The notes beneath the pieces were generated by a model that was given only the letters and a program-made list of their open reading frames with translations, ran no database searches and was not told the DNA's origin. A DNA stretch of 64,000 nucleotides from Ignatzschineria larvae DSM 13226. Its GTDB lineage: Bacteria > Pseudomonadota > Gammaproteobacteria > Cardiobacteriales > Wohlfahrtiimonadaceae. Location: the NCBI RefSeq assembly GCF_038500265.1, contig NZ_CP150637.1:955501-1019500 (forward strand), in the 5' to 3' direction. Of the stretch, positions 37,266-45,387 are shown piece by piece; within the stretch, counting starts at the first letter, position 1; the number at the start of each line of letters is the position of its first letter. A program made the translations under genes and the position numbers.

Positions 37266-38150
37266 TTAGTAAGGCACTTCATTGCCTTCAGGGCCTGTTA
37301 CAATCGGACGATTATGGTCTGAACACCATTCGCTCCAAGAGCCGTGATAGAGGCGTGAAATACCTAAACCGGCATAATAGAGCGCAAAGAGATTGTGGCA
37401 AGCAGATACACCTGAACCACATTGATGCACGACTGTTGCAGGCTCAATACCGTCTAAGAAAGCAAGCCACTCTGATTTGAGTGTTGCAGGATCTTTGAAA
37501 GTCCCTTTTTCTGTGAGGTTTTGGGCAAAGGGATAATTGATTGCAGTGGGAATATGGCCGGCAACAGGGTCAAGGGGTTCCTCTTTCCCTTCAAATCGTG
37601 CTGCGCTTCTTGCATCGACAAGTTGCAATCCTTCCTGACGATTGCCTAGAATGTGATCAAGGATTTCCGCTAAGAAGACCACTTCAAAATCGCTCTCTTT
37701 GAGCTCGATATCGCCTTGTTCATTAATCGCTTGCGGATTATCTGTTTCAAGCGCTAAGCCCGCATCAACCCACGCTTTATAGCCACCATCGAGTACTTGC
37801 ACAGACTCGTGGCCTAAATAACGTAAAATCCACCACGCGTGGCAGGCGAGCATACTATTTTGATCATCGTAGAAAACGATATGATCATCGTTATTAATCC
37901 CGAGATTTTGTAATTTTTCGATGAGAACATCTTGTGAGGCTAATGGATGACGGCCATTGTAGCCTGTGCGCTCTGCGCAGAGATCCTCTTCTAAATCAAG
38001 CCAAAGTGCGCCGGGAATCCGGGCTGTTTGGTAACTATTTTGTCCATATTGAGGATCAGCTAAATCATATCTTACATCGATCACTTTCCAATTTGCATCT
38101 GAAAGGTGACTCGATAGTTCCTCAACTTGAATGAGGGGTGACACTTGCAT
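37266..38150 (-). CDS. sseA: Thiosulfate/3-mercaptopyruvate sulfurtransferase
   Basis: A 294-residue protein with two rhodanese domains. The catalytic Cys244 lies in the loop CGSGVSA, close to the CG(S/T)GVTA signature of 3-mercaptopyruvate sulfurtransferases (thiosulfate enzymes usually have CRKGVT), so SseA is the best name. The N-terminal domain has the usual inactive DVRYDL and GHIPTAINYPF-like elements. It moves sulfur from mercaptopyruvate to an acceptor in the cytoplasm. An aaggag ribosome site lies 7 bp ahead of the ATG. A hairpin terminator follows. Confidence 0.9.
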   Translation of the reverse strand: MQVSPLIQVEELSSHLSDANWKVIDVRYDLADPQYGQNSYQTARIPGALWLDLEEDLCAERTGYNGRHPLASQDVLIEKLQNLGINNDDHIVFYDDQNSMLACHAWWILRYLGHESVQVLDGGYKAWVDAGLALETDNPQAINEQGDIELKESDFEVVFLAEILDHILGNRQEGLQLVDARSAARFEGKEEPLDPVAGHIPTAINYPFAQNLTEKGTFKDPATLKSEWLAFLDGIEPATVVHQCGSGVSACHNLFALYYAGLGISRLYHGSWSEWCSDHNRPIVTGPEGNEVPY

Positions 38151-38762
38151 TGTAAACTCCTTATTATGTATGTAAGCAAGTCGTTAAAATATTGCCTTTC
38201 TTGAACTATACGCACCCTTAAAATCTTAACAGAGATTACCGTTAAGTCCTGAATTTAGGTATTCGACAGGCACGTGATGTGCTAAAAAAGCAGGATTGTA
38301 AAATAGATCTATAGCGAGAATGTTCATCGCTTGTGAGATAACGAGGCGTTATAACGATCAATAGGCATGTCATCTTACGAGGTTGCACAATAGCTTCTTG
38401 AGGTATCGTGAGATCTATTTTTATTAAAAATCATCTTGTGTTACCACTTCTGTAACATCTTTTATAACTTTTTCTTATGAATTCTTGTAATAGAATAGTG
38501 GATTTAGCGATTTCTCACAATAGCTAGATCGGTTCTTGATGTTATTTTTTAATCAAAATAAGGGAGAATACTGCCATTGATTACTAAAAGTAATTCAAAT
38601 GTTAACAATAAGTTAGATAAATATAACAATGTTGCCTATTTTAAATGAATGAAGTTCGAAAGGCTTATCTTGAGTGAGTCGGCATTATGCTAGAATAAGC
38701 AATTAGAAACCCATATAAATGAATACAAACCAATATAACCCATAAATAGAAGAGATTGCATA
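38151..38762. other. Intergenic region between sseA and yffB
   Basis: About 610 bp with no convincing gene. It holds an 11-bp inverted repeat, AAAATAGATCT at 38300-38310 and AGATCTATTTT at 38411-38421, and a small inverted repeat TGTTAC/GTAACA at 38439-38457. These could be operators for either divergent gene, but no known motif is recognised. A weak -10-like TAGAAT lies about 70 bp ahead of yffB. Confidence 0.4.
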
Positions 38763-39107
38763 ATGATTGTTTACGGAATTAAAAATTGTAATACGATGAA
38801 AAAGGCCTTTACTTGGTTAGATAAACATCATATTACCTACGAGTTTGTTGATTATCGTAATCCGGGCTTAAGTACTGAAACGCTTCAGGGGATCTTAAAG
38901 CTGATTGATCTTGATGATCTTGTGAATAAACGGAGTACTAGTTGGCGCGCATTAAGCGATAGTGGTAAAGAAGCGGTGCTTAATCCGGCGATGGCGATTG
39001 CAGTACTACAAGCGCATCCAACCTTAATCAAACGGCCTTTAATTGTGGAAGGTTCTAAAGCCTATGTAGGGTTTTCTGAAGAGGCATTTAGTCAACAATT
39101 TTTATAG
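38763..39107 (+). CDS. yffB: YffB/Spx-ArsC-like thioredoxin-fold protein
   Basis: A 114-residue protein opening with MIVYGIKNCNTMKKAFTWL, the YffB start, in which the CxxC of ArsC-like proteins is reduced to C-N-T-M (one cysteine). RPLIVEGSKAYVGF is the cis-proline region near the C-terminus. Family members resemble glutathione-dependent arsenate reductases, but the real substrate is unclear. It stands alone. The next gene on the opposite strand, a disrupted methyltransferase, converges with it at about 39116. Confidence 0.88.
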   Translation: MIVYGIKNCNTMKKAFTWLDKHHITYEFVDYRNPGLSTETLQGILKLIDLDDLVNKRSTSWRALSDSGKEAVLNPAMAIAVLQAHPTLIKRPLIVEGSKAYVGFSEEAFSQQFL

Positions 39108-39345
39108 AGGTTTCTCTATAGGCGCTTAGCTAACCATACTGAACGGTAACCACAATTAGGATCTTGTAGTTGATATTGCAATAGACCAAATTGTTGCTGA
39201 ATTAAGGTTTGCCGATATTCACTCTCTGATAAGCTCGCGTGATAGAGCGGATGACCATTGAAATCGCCGATGTGTAATCCTCCCTAAAAATAATACCGAC
39301 TATAAGTAGAATTTTCTCGTATTATTTACTTAGGAGAAATTAACT

Positions 39346-39612
39346 ATGAAAAAATCAAAATTCACAGACACACAAATCATGTCAATCTTAAAGCAGAATG
39401 AATCAGGCGTGAAAGTGACCGATTTATGTCGAGAGCATGGGATTAGTTCGGCGACATTTTATAAGTGGCGTTCAAAATATGGTGGTATGGATGCCTCGAT
39501 GATTACTCGCTTAAAAGAGCTAGAAGCTGAGAATGCAAGGCTCAAAAAAATGTATGCTGAAGAATGTTTAAAGTCCCGTATCCGCCAAGAAGCTTTAGAG
39601 GGAAAGTGGTAA
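39346..39612 (+). CDS. IS3-family transposase OrfA
   Basis: An 88-residue protein with a helix-turn-helix (KVTDLCREHGISSATFYKWRSKYGG) and a leucine-zipper-like helix after it. OrfA binds the IS ends and regulates transposition. Near its end, GGGAAAG at 39600-39606 reads G-GGA-AAG in this frame, a classical -1 slippery heptamer, and would give the family-typical EGKVVKPS junction of the OrfAB fusion. Confidence 0.93.
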   Translation: MKKSKFTDTQIMSILKQNESGVKVTDLCREHGISSATFYKWRSKYGGMDASMITRLKELEAENARLKKMYAEECLKSRIRQEALEGKW

Positions 39613-40418
39613 AGCCATCTCAACGAAAAGAGATGGCTAAAGCTGTTTTAAAGACTCAAGATATCTCCATTCGTTTGGTTTGTGAGATATTTGGGATTAG
39701 CAAAACGGCTTTTCACTATCAGGCCAAAGCCTCTTCCGAAAACAGACTCATTGAAACTTGGTTACTGAAGTTAACTAAAGCTCATAAGCGTTGGGGTTTT
39801 GGTTTATGTTTTGATTATTTGAGAAATATTCAAAAGTTCCGATGGAATCATAAACGAGTTTTAAGAGTTTATCGGGAATTAGAGCTTAATCTCAGAATTA
39901 AACCTAAAAAACGAATCATCAGAAATTGCCCCGAAGCATTGGGATTAGCGACAGATATTAATCAAATATGGTCGATGGATTTTATGTCTGACAGCTTGCA
40001 AAATGGACGTTATTTCCGAACTTTTAATGTGATTGATGATTATAATCGAGAAGGTCTTTGCGTGGATATTGATTTTAGTTTACCGACAGAAAAAGTGATT
40101 CGCTCCTTAGAGAGAATTATTGAATGGAGAGGAAAGCCTGCAGCGATTCGATGTGATAATGGCCCTGAATATATTAGCCAGAAATTAATTGATTGGGCTA
40201 ATTCAAAGAAGATCACTCTGATCTATACTCAACCGGGGAAACCCACACAAAATGCTTATATTGAGCGATTTAACCGCACCGTAAGAGAGGAGTTACTATC
40301 GAATTATCTGTTTGGAACAATCAATGAAGCACAAATTTACTCCACTAAATGGCTATGGAGTTATAATAATGAAAGACCCCATTCAGCCATTGGATCTGTG
40401 CCACCGTGTCAACTTTAA
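39564..40418 (+). CDS. IS3-family transposase OrfB (DDE integrase core)
   Basis: It lies in the -1 frame relative to OrfA. The real product is likely the OrfAB fusion made by frameshifting at 39600-39606, so the first 13 codons from ATG 39564 are probably not used. The DDE residues are visible in WSMDFMSD, RCDNGPEYIS and QNAYIERFNRT. It ends at SVPPCQL, perhaps slightly short compared with relatives, but the catalytic core is complete. Confidence 0.93.
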   Translation: MFKVPYPPRSFRGKVVKPSQRKEMAKAVLKTQDISIRLVCEIFGISKTAFHYQAKASSENRLIETWLLKLTKAHKRWGFGLCFDYLRNIQKFRWNHKRVLRVYRELELNLRIKPKKRIIRNCPEALGLATDINQIWSMDFMSDSLQNGRYFRTFNVIDDYNREGLCVDIDFSLPTEKVIRSLERIIEWRGKPAAIRCDNGPEYISQKLIDWANSKKITLIYTQPGKPTQNAYIERFNRTVREELLSNYLFGTINEAQIYSTKWLWSYNNERPHSAIGSVPPCQL

Positions 40419-41022
40419 TAAACCAAGAGAAACCTTCTACTTTTAAATAGCCCTAAAAAGGGGAGGATTACAATGGCCTCGCCATTTTCGTGGCCACTGG
40501 TGAAGAGTAGAGGCGCGTTGGGTTTCGCCCATTGTGAGAGTTTAGCAAATAGCACTAACTGTTTTGCTTGAGGTAGATGAAAGAGACTATCCCACGCAAT
40601 AATCGCGTCAAATTGTGTGGATAGCTCAACCTCACAGATATCAGCGAGTTGCCAAGTCTGATTGGGGAATTGCTTTTGTGCGCGTTTAATGAAGGGCTTA
40701 ACCTGATCAATACCATAGATCGAGAATCCTTGTGCAATGCAATACTCTGCAATCGGTTGTCCGGTGCCACAGCCTAAATCGAGAATCGTACCATTTTCAG
40801 GAATCAGTTTAAGAAAACGATCTAGCCAAGTCTGCTCCACAAATTCGCTCTCAAGGCGAAGCTTTTGCCACGCTTTCGCATAGCGCTTGTAGAGAATAGG
40901 GATAAGATCGGCTGATGGATGTGGCATAAGTACCTTATTCAATGATTAACTGCTGTAGATCGCCATATTCTACGCTAATTCCCTCTATTCGTATAGCTGA
41001 GTGCAGATTGGGAAAATCTAAA

Positions 41023-41056
41023 AATTAAAGGGACAACGATCGTCATCCCTTTAATT
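41023..41056 (-). terminator. Terminator-like hairpin below the ankyrin gene
   Basis: AATTAAAGGGA (41023-41033) and TCCCTTTAATT (41046-41056) form a perfect 11-bp stem with a 12-base loop. On the - strand it is followed by TTTAGATTTT, a reasonable U-rich tail. It lies beyond the MITE-like repeat that separates it from the ankyrin gene. Confidence 0.6.
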
Positions 41057-41138
41057 GTTAACTATTTGTGCTCATTTCACTGCCGTTTGATTCGATAGGA
41101 GTAAGATCAATGACGAGCTTAGTTATAGTAAATTTAGG

Positions 41139-41311
41139 TATAGTAAATGGGTTTAAGACAAATAGTTTTTAAGCTGCTAGTACGGGATTTTAAAAGAAGA
41201 TAAAACCGTATTAAACAACACTTGCAAGATGCCGGATAGAACAGCTTCCTTACCTCTTACAACCGATGTGCCGGCATTTAAATACGCTTACTTTGAACCG
41301 ATATTACTATA
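41139..41311. repeat. MITE-like repeat, copy A (173 bp)
   Basis: Begins TATAGTAAATGGGTTTAAGA and ends TTTGAACCGATATTACTATA, imperfect terminal inverted repeats of about 20 bp. The core holds CTTGCAAGATGCCGGATAGAACAG and a later GCCGGCAT that can pair with ATGCCGG. It lacks any gene. It lies 5 bp past the ankyrin stop, inside its 3' region. A partial second start (TATAGTAAATTTAGG at 41124) precedes it. Confidence 0.75.
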
Positions 41312-41316
41312 CAAGT

Positions 41317-42069
41317 TTAATCACAAGCCGGTTTTCCGGTACGATGATTGATCGCCCCATTTTCAATGAGTAATTGCACCACTTGGTTATTGCCTCGTTC
41401 ACAAGCAAAGGTGAGGGCATCTTGATCGAAGGCTGGGCTATTCACATCTGTTTCCGTTGTTACGCGATTAGGTTCAGCACCCTGTTTTAAGAGATAATCG
41501 ACTATTTCATAGCGATCATTACTTGCCGCAACAATAAGCATCGTTTCACCTTGCATATCATGCGCTTGATCATTAATATCGACCTTATCTTTCAGTAGCT
41601 CATAGAGCTTTTCAAAGACTTTGACATTTTTACCAAGAGTCGCAGATTTCAATACGTGACTGACATCGCCACGATCCGTTGCCCAGAGATCCGCATTTTG
41701 AGAGAGTAGATAATCGACCATATCCTCATAACCGATAAATGCCGCCCAACCAAGCGCTGTTTGCCCGAGGCTTGCTTCATCTTTTACTTCAATATCTTGG
41801 CCATTCTCAACCATAATTTTTACCGTAGCAAGATCGCCTTGTTTCACCGCATCAAACCAAGCGGCATCAGGGCCTTCAGAGGGTTTATCATAGAACATCC
41901 GCCATGCTAAACGATCAGGATTAGCAATTTCCACCATTTCAGAATAATCTAAGCGAAATTGTTGATAGCCTTCGGGATTATCTGTATTGAAGATCGCACT
42001 ATAAGCAAAGGGAGTCGTTAATAGAAATAGAGAGGCTATAATCGTTGTTTTAAATGGAATTTTTATCAT
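41317..42069 (-). CDS. Exported ankyrin-repeat protein
   Basis: A 250-residue protein with an N-terminal signal peptide (TTIIASLFLLTTPFAYSA, likely cut after Ala25). Ankyrin repeats follow: DAAWFDAVKQGDLATVKIMVENG, TALGWAAFIGYEDMVDYLL, TMLIVAASNDRYEIVDYLL and ALTFACERGNNQVVQLLIENG. It is expected in the periplasm. Ankyrin proteins of this layout often act as binding scaffolds or inhibitors, for example with catalase or toxins, but no partner gene is adjacent, so the role is unknown. Confidence 0.8.
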   Translation of the reverse strand: MIKIPFKTTIIASLFLLTTPFAYSAIFNTDNPEGYQQFRLDYSEMVEIANPDRLAWRMFYDKPSEGPDAAWFDAVKQGDLATVKIMVENGQDIEVKDEASLGQTALGWAAFIGYEDMVDYLLSQNADLWATDRGDVSHVLKSATLGKNVKVFEKLYELLKDKVDINDQAHDMQGETMLIVAASNDRYEIVDYLLKQGAEPNRVTTETDVNSPAFDQDALTFACERGNNQVVQLLIENGAINHRTGKPACD

Positions 42070-42139
42070 AAATTTTCACCTTATTTTTATTAAAAACGAT
42101 GGGAAGGGTGATTAAAGCGATGTAGATTTAAACAGAACC

Positions 42140-42177
42140 ATCTAGTTCTTTAATCCTAATCTAGTTCTTTAATCCTA
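42140..42177. repeat. Tandem duplication, 2 x 19 bp
   Basis: The unit ATCTAGTTCTTTAATCCTA occurs twice head to tail. It lies about 70 bp upstream of the ankyrin gene start (- strand). It may be a simple slippage duplication or paired binding sites. The rest of the gap 42070-42529 shows only the hairpin listed separately. Confidence 0.6.
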
Positions 42178-42407
42178 TGTAGGTTTTTGTTGCCTAGAGG
42201 GGGCAGGGTAGCATGTTAACCCCATAAAAATATGAATATATTGAAAAAAGTTGTAAAAATTTGCGAGGGTAATTATAGGTGTGCTATTTGATTAATTTGA
42301 TTTAATTGGGTGAATTTTGATAGAGATAATTTTGATAGAGACATAAATAAAACTTTTGAATTATTGATGAAAAGGAAAAGTTGAAAACAAGGTCATGAGA
42401 AGTAGAT

Positions 42408-42458
42408 AGAGCAGAGCGCGGTTGAGATGAGTAACCAATATTATCCGCGTTCTGCTCT
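42408..42458 (+). terminator. Strong GC-rich hairpin downstream of the EamA gene
   Basis: AGAGCAGAGCGCGG (42408-42421) and CCGCGTTCTGCTCT (42445-42458) pair over 14 positions with one G-U/A-C type difference and a 23-base loop. The + strand tail is GTTTTCTT. It lies 72 bp after the eamA stop, so it may end eamA transcripts despite the weaker U-tract on that strand. Confidence 0.55.
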
Positions 42459-42529
42459 GTTTTCTTAGGCTGCATTATAAAATTTAATCTCTCAGCGGGG
42501 AGATGTTAGCCTATACATTATATTGCGCA

Positions 42530-43564
42530 TTAAGCCCGATCAATAGGCGTAATCTCTTCCACTGTTTCAGTAGGCGTCTCAGCCTCTTCTGATTCATCTT
42601 TATAATGAGGCATTGAGTCGTGGATGCTCTCTCGGAGCTTCCGGCGATATTGATAACGACTATAGATATTATTAGCAATAATCATACTACAAACAATCGC
42701 GACACCAAGAAGCTCAAGCGGTTCAACGGAGTGTCCTTGCACAAGACGGATCACAACGGTGGTAATAGGGGCAATATTGATGAAAAGTACAGCATTAAGC
42801 GGCCCTAAGCTTTGAACACCTTTGTTCCACCCTAAAAGTGCAAATAATCCCGGGAAGAGAATCATAAAGAGAAAATGATATTTGACAGAAAAGATTTCAG
42901 GCAATGTCGGAACAGTAATTTTACCCATTGCAGTGCCCATTCCTACGACAACTAAAGTGGTGAGCATTCCGTATATTAAGCTCAATGTTGAGTAGCGTAA
43001 TACTGACCATTGTGGCAGACGAGAACCGCCAATTGTGTAGAGCGCCCAACCTAAGGCTGCGATGAGTAGAAAAAGAAATGGTAATAGACGCCCCCCGGAG
43101 AAGATTGTACTAAAATCACCATTAGTCACAACAAGAGAGACACCAATGAAAGCGATGATAATAGTTCCCAGCGTAAAATTTCCAGGATGTACCCGATAAT
43201 AAGCCCACATCACAATAGCCGAGAGAATCGGCACAGAGGCCTCCATAATCGAGGCGATCAATACGCCGGGATCTCCGAGTTGCTCTTGGCCAATAAACAT
43301 TAAGAGGTTATAGACAGTAAAGCCCATTGTACCAAAGAACCAAATCATCAATAGATGGCCTTCTGAACGAAAAGCCCGAGGCCCCTCTTTGAAGTAGAGA
43401 ATAATGGCAAGAATAATCGCAACGGGAATATAACGTAATAGCGTAAAATAAAAAGGATTTACAACTTGAAAGATAGCCCCTGCAACAGGGAACATTGCGC
43501 CCCAAGATGCACTTGCGATGATGAGTAATAATGCGCCATATAAAACGTTTGGACGACCTGCCAT
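42530..43564 (-). CDS. EamA/DMT-superfamily transporter
   Basis: A 344-residue protein with about ten hydrophobic segments and two EamA-type halves (ASASWGAMFPVAG at the start; IIIAFIGVSLVVTNGDF and LGPLNAVLFINIAPITTVV in the second half). Such inner-membrane proteins export or import metabolites; the substrate is not evident. The hydrophilic C-terminal tail of about 35 residues is acidic. A LysR regulator is encoded divergently 500 bp away and probably controls it. Confidence 0.88.
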   Translation of the reverse strand: MAGRPNVLYGALLLIIASASWGAMFPVAGAIFQVVNPFYFTLLRYIPVAIILAIILYFKEGPRAFRSEGHLLMIWFFGTMGFTVYNLLMFIGQEQLGDPGVLIASIMEASVPILSAIVMWAYYRVHPGNFTLGTIIIAFIGVSLVVTNGDFSTIFSGGRLLPFLFLLIAALGWALYTIGGSRLPQWSVLRYSTLSLIYGMLTTLVVVGMGTAMGKITVPTLPEIFSVKYHFLFMILFPGLFALLGWNKGVQSLGPLNAVLFINIAPITTVVIRLVQGHSVEPLELLGVAIVCSMIIANNIYSRYQYRRKLRESIHDSMPHYKDESEEAETPTETVEEITPIDRA

Positions 43565-43598
43565 TTGAAAAATTCCCCCTTTATCATTAAAACCTTCA

Positions 43599-43633
43599 AT
43601 ACAATAATACTGTACTACTCACTGCTATTGTAT
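43599..43633. promoter_or_regulatory. Inverted repeat upstream of eamA (candidate operator)
   Basis: ATACAATA (43599-43606) and TATTGTAT (43626-43633) form an 8-bp inverted repeat with 19 bp between. It overlaps the likely promoter zone of eamA (TATTAT on the - strand near 43606-43611). It could bind the divergent LysR protein, although the spacing is wider than the usual T-N11-A core. Confidence 0.35.
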
Positions 43634-43972
43634 AACTGTCCTTTATCACTGATTTGTATCATTTATTCATCACTATTGGATAATCTATTCGATAAAGGCT
43701 AGGAAAATAGTTGTATTGTGGGTAGTTGTTACTTGATTAAGTTTTAAAGGTTTTATGTTATAAATTATTATTTAATATATTTTTTAATAAACATCAGTTG
43801 ACTAACTAATTGTTGTTGTAGGATGATTCCGTTCAGGATTGTGAGGGGTGGTGATTACCTTTTAGCCCACAATAAGTCATGGATTTCATCCATCTCATAA
43901 TACGAAATCGAGTCCTTGAAACTGCTACTTTAATGCTTCTTTCATATCTTGTAAAACGATTAATTATATTAG

Positions 43973-44001
43973 TTGATATCAGTTTTAGTGATAGATATAA
44001 T
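43973..44001 (+). promoter_or_regulatory. Sigma-70 promoter of the LysR gene
   Basis: TTGATA (43973-43978), a 17-bp spacer, and TATAAT (43996-44001) form a near-consensus promoter. It is 61 bp upstream of the lysR ATG and points toward it. No other gene uses this strand here. Confidence 0.7.
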
Positions 44002-44062
44002 TGCCTGATCAGAAGGATGTTTTTTGATAATAACCATCAGTGAAAAGAGGTAGAGTGCCATT

Positions 44063-44950
44063 ATGAACGATCGAGATTTGAGAATATTTACCAAGGTTGC
44101 CGAGTTGGGGTCGATTAGTCATGTGGCGAAAGAGCTTAATTATGTGCAGTCTAATATCAGCTCAAGAATTCAAAAGCTTGAAGAAGACCTCAATGTCACG
44201 CTCTTTTTCCGTAGTAAGCAAGGAATGCAACTCACGCCTGAGGGCAAAGTGCTCGTAGACATTGCGTACAAGATTATTGAACTCTCTGATAAGATGATGC
44301 AAGTGGCCAAATCAGGGGGAATGCCGGTCGGAAAGTTAGAGATCGCCTCGGTAGAAACGGTGATTAAACTGCCATTAATCCTCTCTAAATTTAATAAAAA
44401 TCATGCCGGAGTTGATCTGCGGCTGGCGACCGGTGTAACTACTGAGCTTCGGGATAAAGTACTCAATTATCAGCTTGATGGCGCATTTGTTACGAAAAGC
44501 CGATTAACGAGCCATCCTGAACTACAAGAATTAGATGTATTTGAAGAGAAGTTGGTGCTCATTGCTGATGAGAAAGTAGAGAATCTCTCCGAGCTACTTG
44601 AAAGACCGCTATTGAGCTTTAGCGATGGTTGTGGCTACCGGGCCAAATTCCATGAATGGCTCAAAGCAAGCGGATTAGAAGCCACTAAAAATATGGAATT
44701 AGGGACCTTAGAGACCACACTTGGAAGTGTTATTTCAGGCTTAGGAATTGCTTTTGTTCCATATTCTGCGGTCGCCCATTATGAGAAACGAGGCTTAATC
44801 TATTGCCACGAGCTCCCTTCTGCGTATAGTGCGATTACAACGACCTTTATCTATCGTAAAGATGAAGAGATTAGCCCTGTGTTGAGTGCTTTTGTGGAGA
44901 CGATTAAAGAGACTAAAGATGATGCAATCTCCCCCTTTTACCGCTTTTAG
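44063..44950 (+). CDS. LysR-family transcriptional regulator
   Basis: A 295-residue protein with the N-terminal winged helix-turn-helix (FTKVAELGSISHVAKELNYVQSNISSRIQKLEEDL). A periplasmic-binding-like effector domain follows (VGKLEIASVETVIKLP and the GLGIAFVPYS region). This is the full length of a LysR regulator. It faces away from the eamA gene across a shared 500-bp region, so it likely regulates that transporter and itself. The ligand is unknown. Confidence 0.93.
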   Translation: MNDRDLRIFTKVAELGSISHVAKELNYVQSNISSRIQKLEEDLNVTLFFRSKQGMQLTPEGKVLVDIAYKIIELSDKMMQVAKSGGMPVGKLEIASVETVIKLPLILSKFNKNHAGVDLRLATGVTTELRDKVLNYQLDGAFVTKSRLTSHPELQELDVFEEKLVLIADEKVENLSELLERPLLSFSDGCGYRAKFHEWLKASGLEATKNMELGTLETTLGSVISGLGIAFVPYSAVAHYEKRGLIYCHELPSAYSAITTTFIYRKDEEISPVLSAFVETIKETKDDAISPFYRF

Positions 44951-45020
44951 TGACCAAGTCATTGGAGAATCACTGAAGTTATAGAAATCATTTAGTTAGC
45001 AGAGGAATCAACATTATTTT

Positions 45021-45317
45021 ATGGAACTTGTCGTTATAGGCTGTATCTTGTTAGTGGCATTGAGCTCAGTGCGTTTTGTCTTTGGCTTTGCAAGCCGAAT
45101 TGTCTCATTCTTTGTCCGAACATTTATTCGATTGGTCTTTATTCTTATTTTTATTGTCGGCGCAATTTGGGTTTATGATTACTATAAAGTCTATCAAAAT
45201 AGAGTACGTATTGATGCCGAGAGCACCCAATCAATGGACTCATCTAACTCGGCAGGAAACAGAGACCCTCAAGCATCAACAGTAATAGATCAAGCGATTC
45301 AAATTATTAAGAAATAG
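45021..45317 (+). CDS. Small membrane protein of unknown function
   Basis: A 98-residue protein with two adjacent hydrophobic segments (residues 3-23 and 30-53) and a polar C-terminal tail rich in Ser and Asn. No family is recognised. It lies 70 bp after lysR on the same strand and ends just before a shared terminator. The tail would face one compartment as a soluble extension of about 45 residues. Confidence 0.65.
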   Translation: MELVVIGCILLVALSSVRFVFGFASRIVSFFVRTFIRLVFILIFIVGAIWVYDYYKVYQNRVRIDAESTQSMDSSNSAGNRDPQASTVIDQAIQIIKK

Positions 45318-45328
45318 TATTAAAAAAC

Positions 45329-45366
45329 AGCTAAGAAACGAGAACCATTGACACCGCTTCTTAGCT
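45329..45366. terminator. Bidirectional terminator
   Basis: AGCTAAGAAACG (45329-45340) pairs with CGCTTCTTAGCT (45355-45366) over 12 positions with one mismatch and a 14-base loop. TAAAAAA precedes the left arm and ATTTG follows the right arm. It separates the convergent small membrane gene and the APC permease gene. Confidence 0.75.
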
Positions 45367-45387
45367 ATTTGTCTCTGCTTGCTGATA

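Larger units (their letters stand above)
39273..40472 (+). mobile_element. IS3-family insertion sequence, 1200 bp
   Basis: Terminal repeats TGTAATCCTCCC (39273) and GGGAGGATTACA (ending 40472) bound the element. It is flanked on both sides by ATG as a 3-bp target duplication (39270-39272 and 40473-40475). It contains overlapping orfA and orfB. OrfA and OrfB sequences resemble the IS51/IS407 type subgroups of IS3. It disrupts a methyltransferase gene. Confidence 0.92.
39116..40942 (-). pseudogene. SAM-dependent methyltransferase gene split by an IS3 element
   Basis: The 5' part (40942-40473) encodes a class I methyltransferase fold with motif I ILDLGCGTGQP and continues to SGHENGEA. The 3' part (39272-39116) reads IGDFNGHPLYHASLSESEY on to a stop. 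Removing the IS and one copy of the ATG target duplication restores a single 207-residue frame. The acceptor substrate is unknown; the fold also occurs in small-molecule methylases. The split gene probably makes a truncated, inactive product. Confidence 0.88.

Noticed and set aside
39564-39602. OrfB of IS3 starting independently at ATG 39564
   Set aside because: The slippery GGGAAAG at 39600 gives the family-typical OrfAB junction, so the earlier codons are likely unused.
42140-42177. Start of a CRISPR-like or satellite array
   Set aside because: Only two head-to-tail 19-bp units without spacers; no CRISPR array is present in the window.
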